Shown: positions 40,474 to 41,182 of the stretch, in pieces | Layout: each line of letters opens with the position of its first letter | How positions within the stretch are numbered: position 1 is the first letter of the stretch | NCBI GenBank assembly: GCA_024644015.1 | Contig: JAHELV010000036.1 | Location: 1 to 41,182, forward strand | DNA: 41,182 nucleotides | Direction: 5' to 3' | Origin: Nitriliruptorales bacterium | GTDB lineage: Bacteria; Actinomycetota; Nitriliruptoria; Euzebyales; JAHELV01 | Made by a program: the position numbers and the translations under genes | Notes under the pieces: model-generated | Seen by the model: the letters and a program-made list of their open reading frames with translations, nothing else | Database searches by the model: none | What the model was told of the DNA's origin: nothing

Positions 40474-41019
40474 ATGCTGTCGAAGTGGCTCGCGACCTCA
40501 TGGGAGGCCGCGGGCCTGGTGGTCCTGTCAACCGTGTTGATCTTCATCGCTGTCCTCGTGGCGACGCGCATCGCCGGTCTGCGCAGCTTCTCGAAGATGT
40601 CGAGCTTCGACTTCGCGATGACGGTCGCTGTCGGGTCGGTGATGGCGACCACCAGCCTGACGTCGACCACGCCCGTCGCACACGGTGTGCTGGCCCTGGT
40701 CGGGCTCTACGGATTCCAGGCGCTGATTGCACGGATCCGCGAGCACTCGGACCGCTTCAGCGACCTGGTGGACAACACTCCTACTCTGCTGATGGCCGGT
40801 TCGACCGTGCTGCACGACCACCTGAGGAGCGTGCGCGTCACCGAGTCCGACGTGCGTGCGAAGCTTCGCGAGGCGAACGTCATCGACTACGACGACGTCC
40901 TCGCCGTCGTCCTGGAGACCACCGGCGACATCAGCGTGCTGCACGGTGACGGCCCGCTGCAGCGCGATCTGCTCCGCGGCGTCCGCGGTGCGCACCTGCT
41001 CGACGACGTCGCCGGTTAG
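40474..41019 (+). CDS. YetF-family (DUF421) membrane protein
   Basis: A 181-residue protein with AAGGAG before its ATG. Two or three N-terminal membrane spans (AAGLVVLSTVLIFIAVLVATRIAG; SFDFAMTVAVGSVMATT; GVLALVGLYGFQALIA) precede a soluble alpha/beta domain with DNTPTLLMAGSTVLHDHLRSVRVTESDVRAKLREANV and DVLAVVLETTGDISVL, the DUF421 signature. In Bacillus these are linked to germination and forespore membranes, but the biochemical role is unknown. At 181 residues it is of the short type, without the second C-terminal repeat. Confidence 0.9.
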   Translation: MLSKWLATSWEAAGLVVLSTVLIFIAVLVATRIAGLRSFSKMSSFDFAMTVAVGSVMATTSLTSTTPVAHGVLALVGLYGFQALIARIREHSDRFSDLVDNTPTLLMAGSTVLHDHLRSVRVTESDVRAKLREANVIDYDDVLAVVLETTGDISVLHGDGPLQRDLLRGVRGAHLLDDVAG

Positions 41020-41158
41020 GCTCGCGGGCCTGCGGTTGCCGCGGGGTGGACGCAACAGTGTGGTCACGTCCGGACGTTGTCGTCGGCGGGTGACGTAGCC
41101 TTGGGTGGCTGGTGGGGCGGGCTGGCCGGCAGGACGGAAACGATCAGGAGGTCAACTG

Positions 41159-41182
41159 ATGCGGGTCGTGCTGGCGCAGTCG
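41159..41182 (+). CDS. Start of an unidentified gene (cut by the right edge)
   Basis: A strong ribosome site CAGGAGG (41145-41151) is seven bases before ATG 41159, followed by eight codons reading MRVVLAQS. Too little is present to identify a family. Confidence 0.55.

Noticed and set aside
41020-41158. Riboswitch upstream of the last gene
   Set aside because: The GC-rich leader has no conserved aptamer core that I can recognise; only the ribosome site is clear.

Overview
The window is very GC-rich, densely coded DNA from an actinomycete-type bacterium. GAF-ANTAR antiterminator, DinB/maleylpyruvate-isomerase-like, class F sortase and DUF4397 genes, frequent GTG starts and 4-base ATGA/GTGA overlaps all point to Actinomycetota. 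A deep, non-Streptomyces lineage is possible, but this is inference from gene content, not a database match.

Region 1 (1-17725) looks like a catabolic island. It begins with the 5' part of a D-2-hydroxyacid dehydrogenase gene (minus), divergent from a complete five-gene dipeptide/oligopeptide-type ABC importer (393-6758). Next come an LVIVD-type beta-propeller protein with an alpha/beta hydrolase, a convergent Gfo/Idh/MocA oxidoreductase, an M24-fold hydrolase with the E1 alpha/beta pair of a 2-oxoacid dehydrogenase, a DinB-like protein, and an amidohydrolase-bicupin-SDR operon. Four promoters in this region carry near-identical palindromes (core TNCAA-N-CG-N-TTGYA, like LacI/GalR operators) at 369, 6991, 10491 and 14619. 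No other intergenic region I read has one. I propose a single LacI-type regulon for uptake and breakdown of an unidentified amide- or peptide-like compound. The regulator is not in the window.

Region 2 (17823-23493) is mixed: a class F sortase with a secreted DUF4397 protein, a GerW-like protein, a phytanoyl-CoA-dioxygenase-family protein, a threonine-synthase-like PLP enzyme and a CHAD protein.

Region 3 (23603-29917) is an envelope/polysaccharide block: a secreted repeat protein, and a minus-strand operon of a secreted glycoside-hydrolase-like protein, a stand-alone receiver, a membrane HEAT-repeat protein and a processive family 2 glycosyltransferase. A 39-nt perfect bidirectional hairpin separates the two.

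Region 4 (30300-39420) is rich in purine-type genes: a three-subunit molybdenum hydroxylase (xanthine dehydrogenase type), an 8-oxoguanine-deaminase-like amidohydrolase, an adenosine deaminase and the remains of an AzgA purine permease broken by frameshifts and an internal deletion. A PlsC-type acyltransferase and a CREST/ceramidase-like membrane protein sit between them. The right end holds a GAF-ANTAR protein, a YetF (DUF421) membrane protein and the first codons of another gene.

Several intergenic regions hold tandem repeats (61, 71, 42, 20 and about 20 bp). The 61- and 71-bp families, 31 kb apart, share a 27-bp core. The 42-bp family carries two potential G-quadruplexes upstream of the molybdenum hydroxylase operon.
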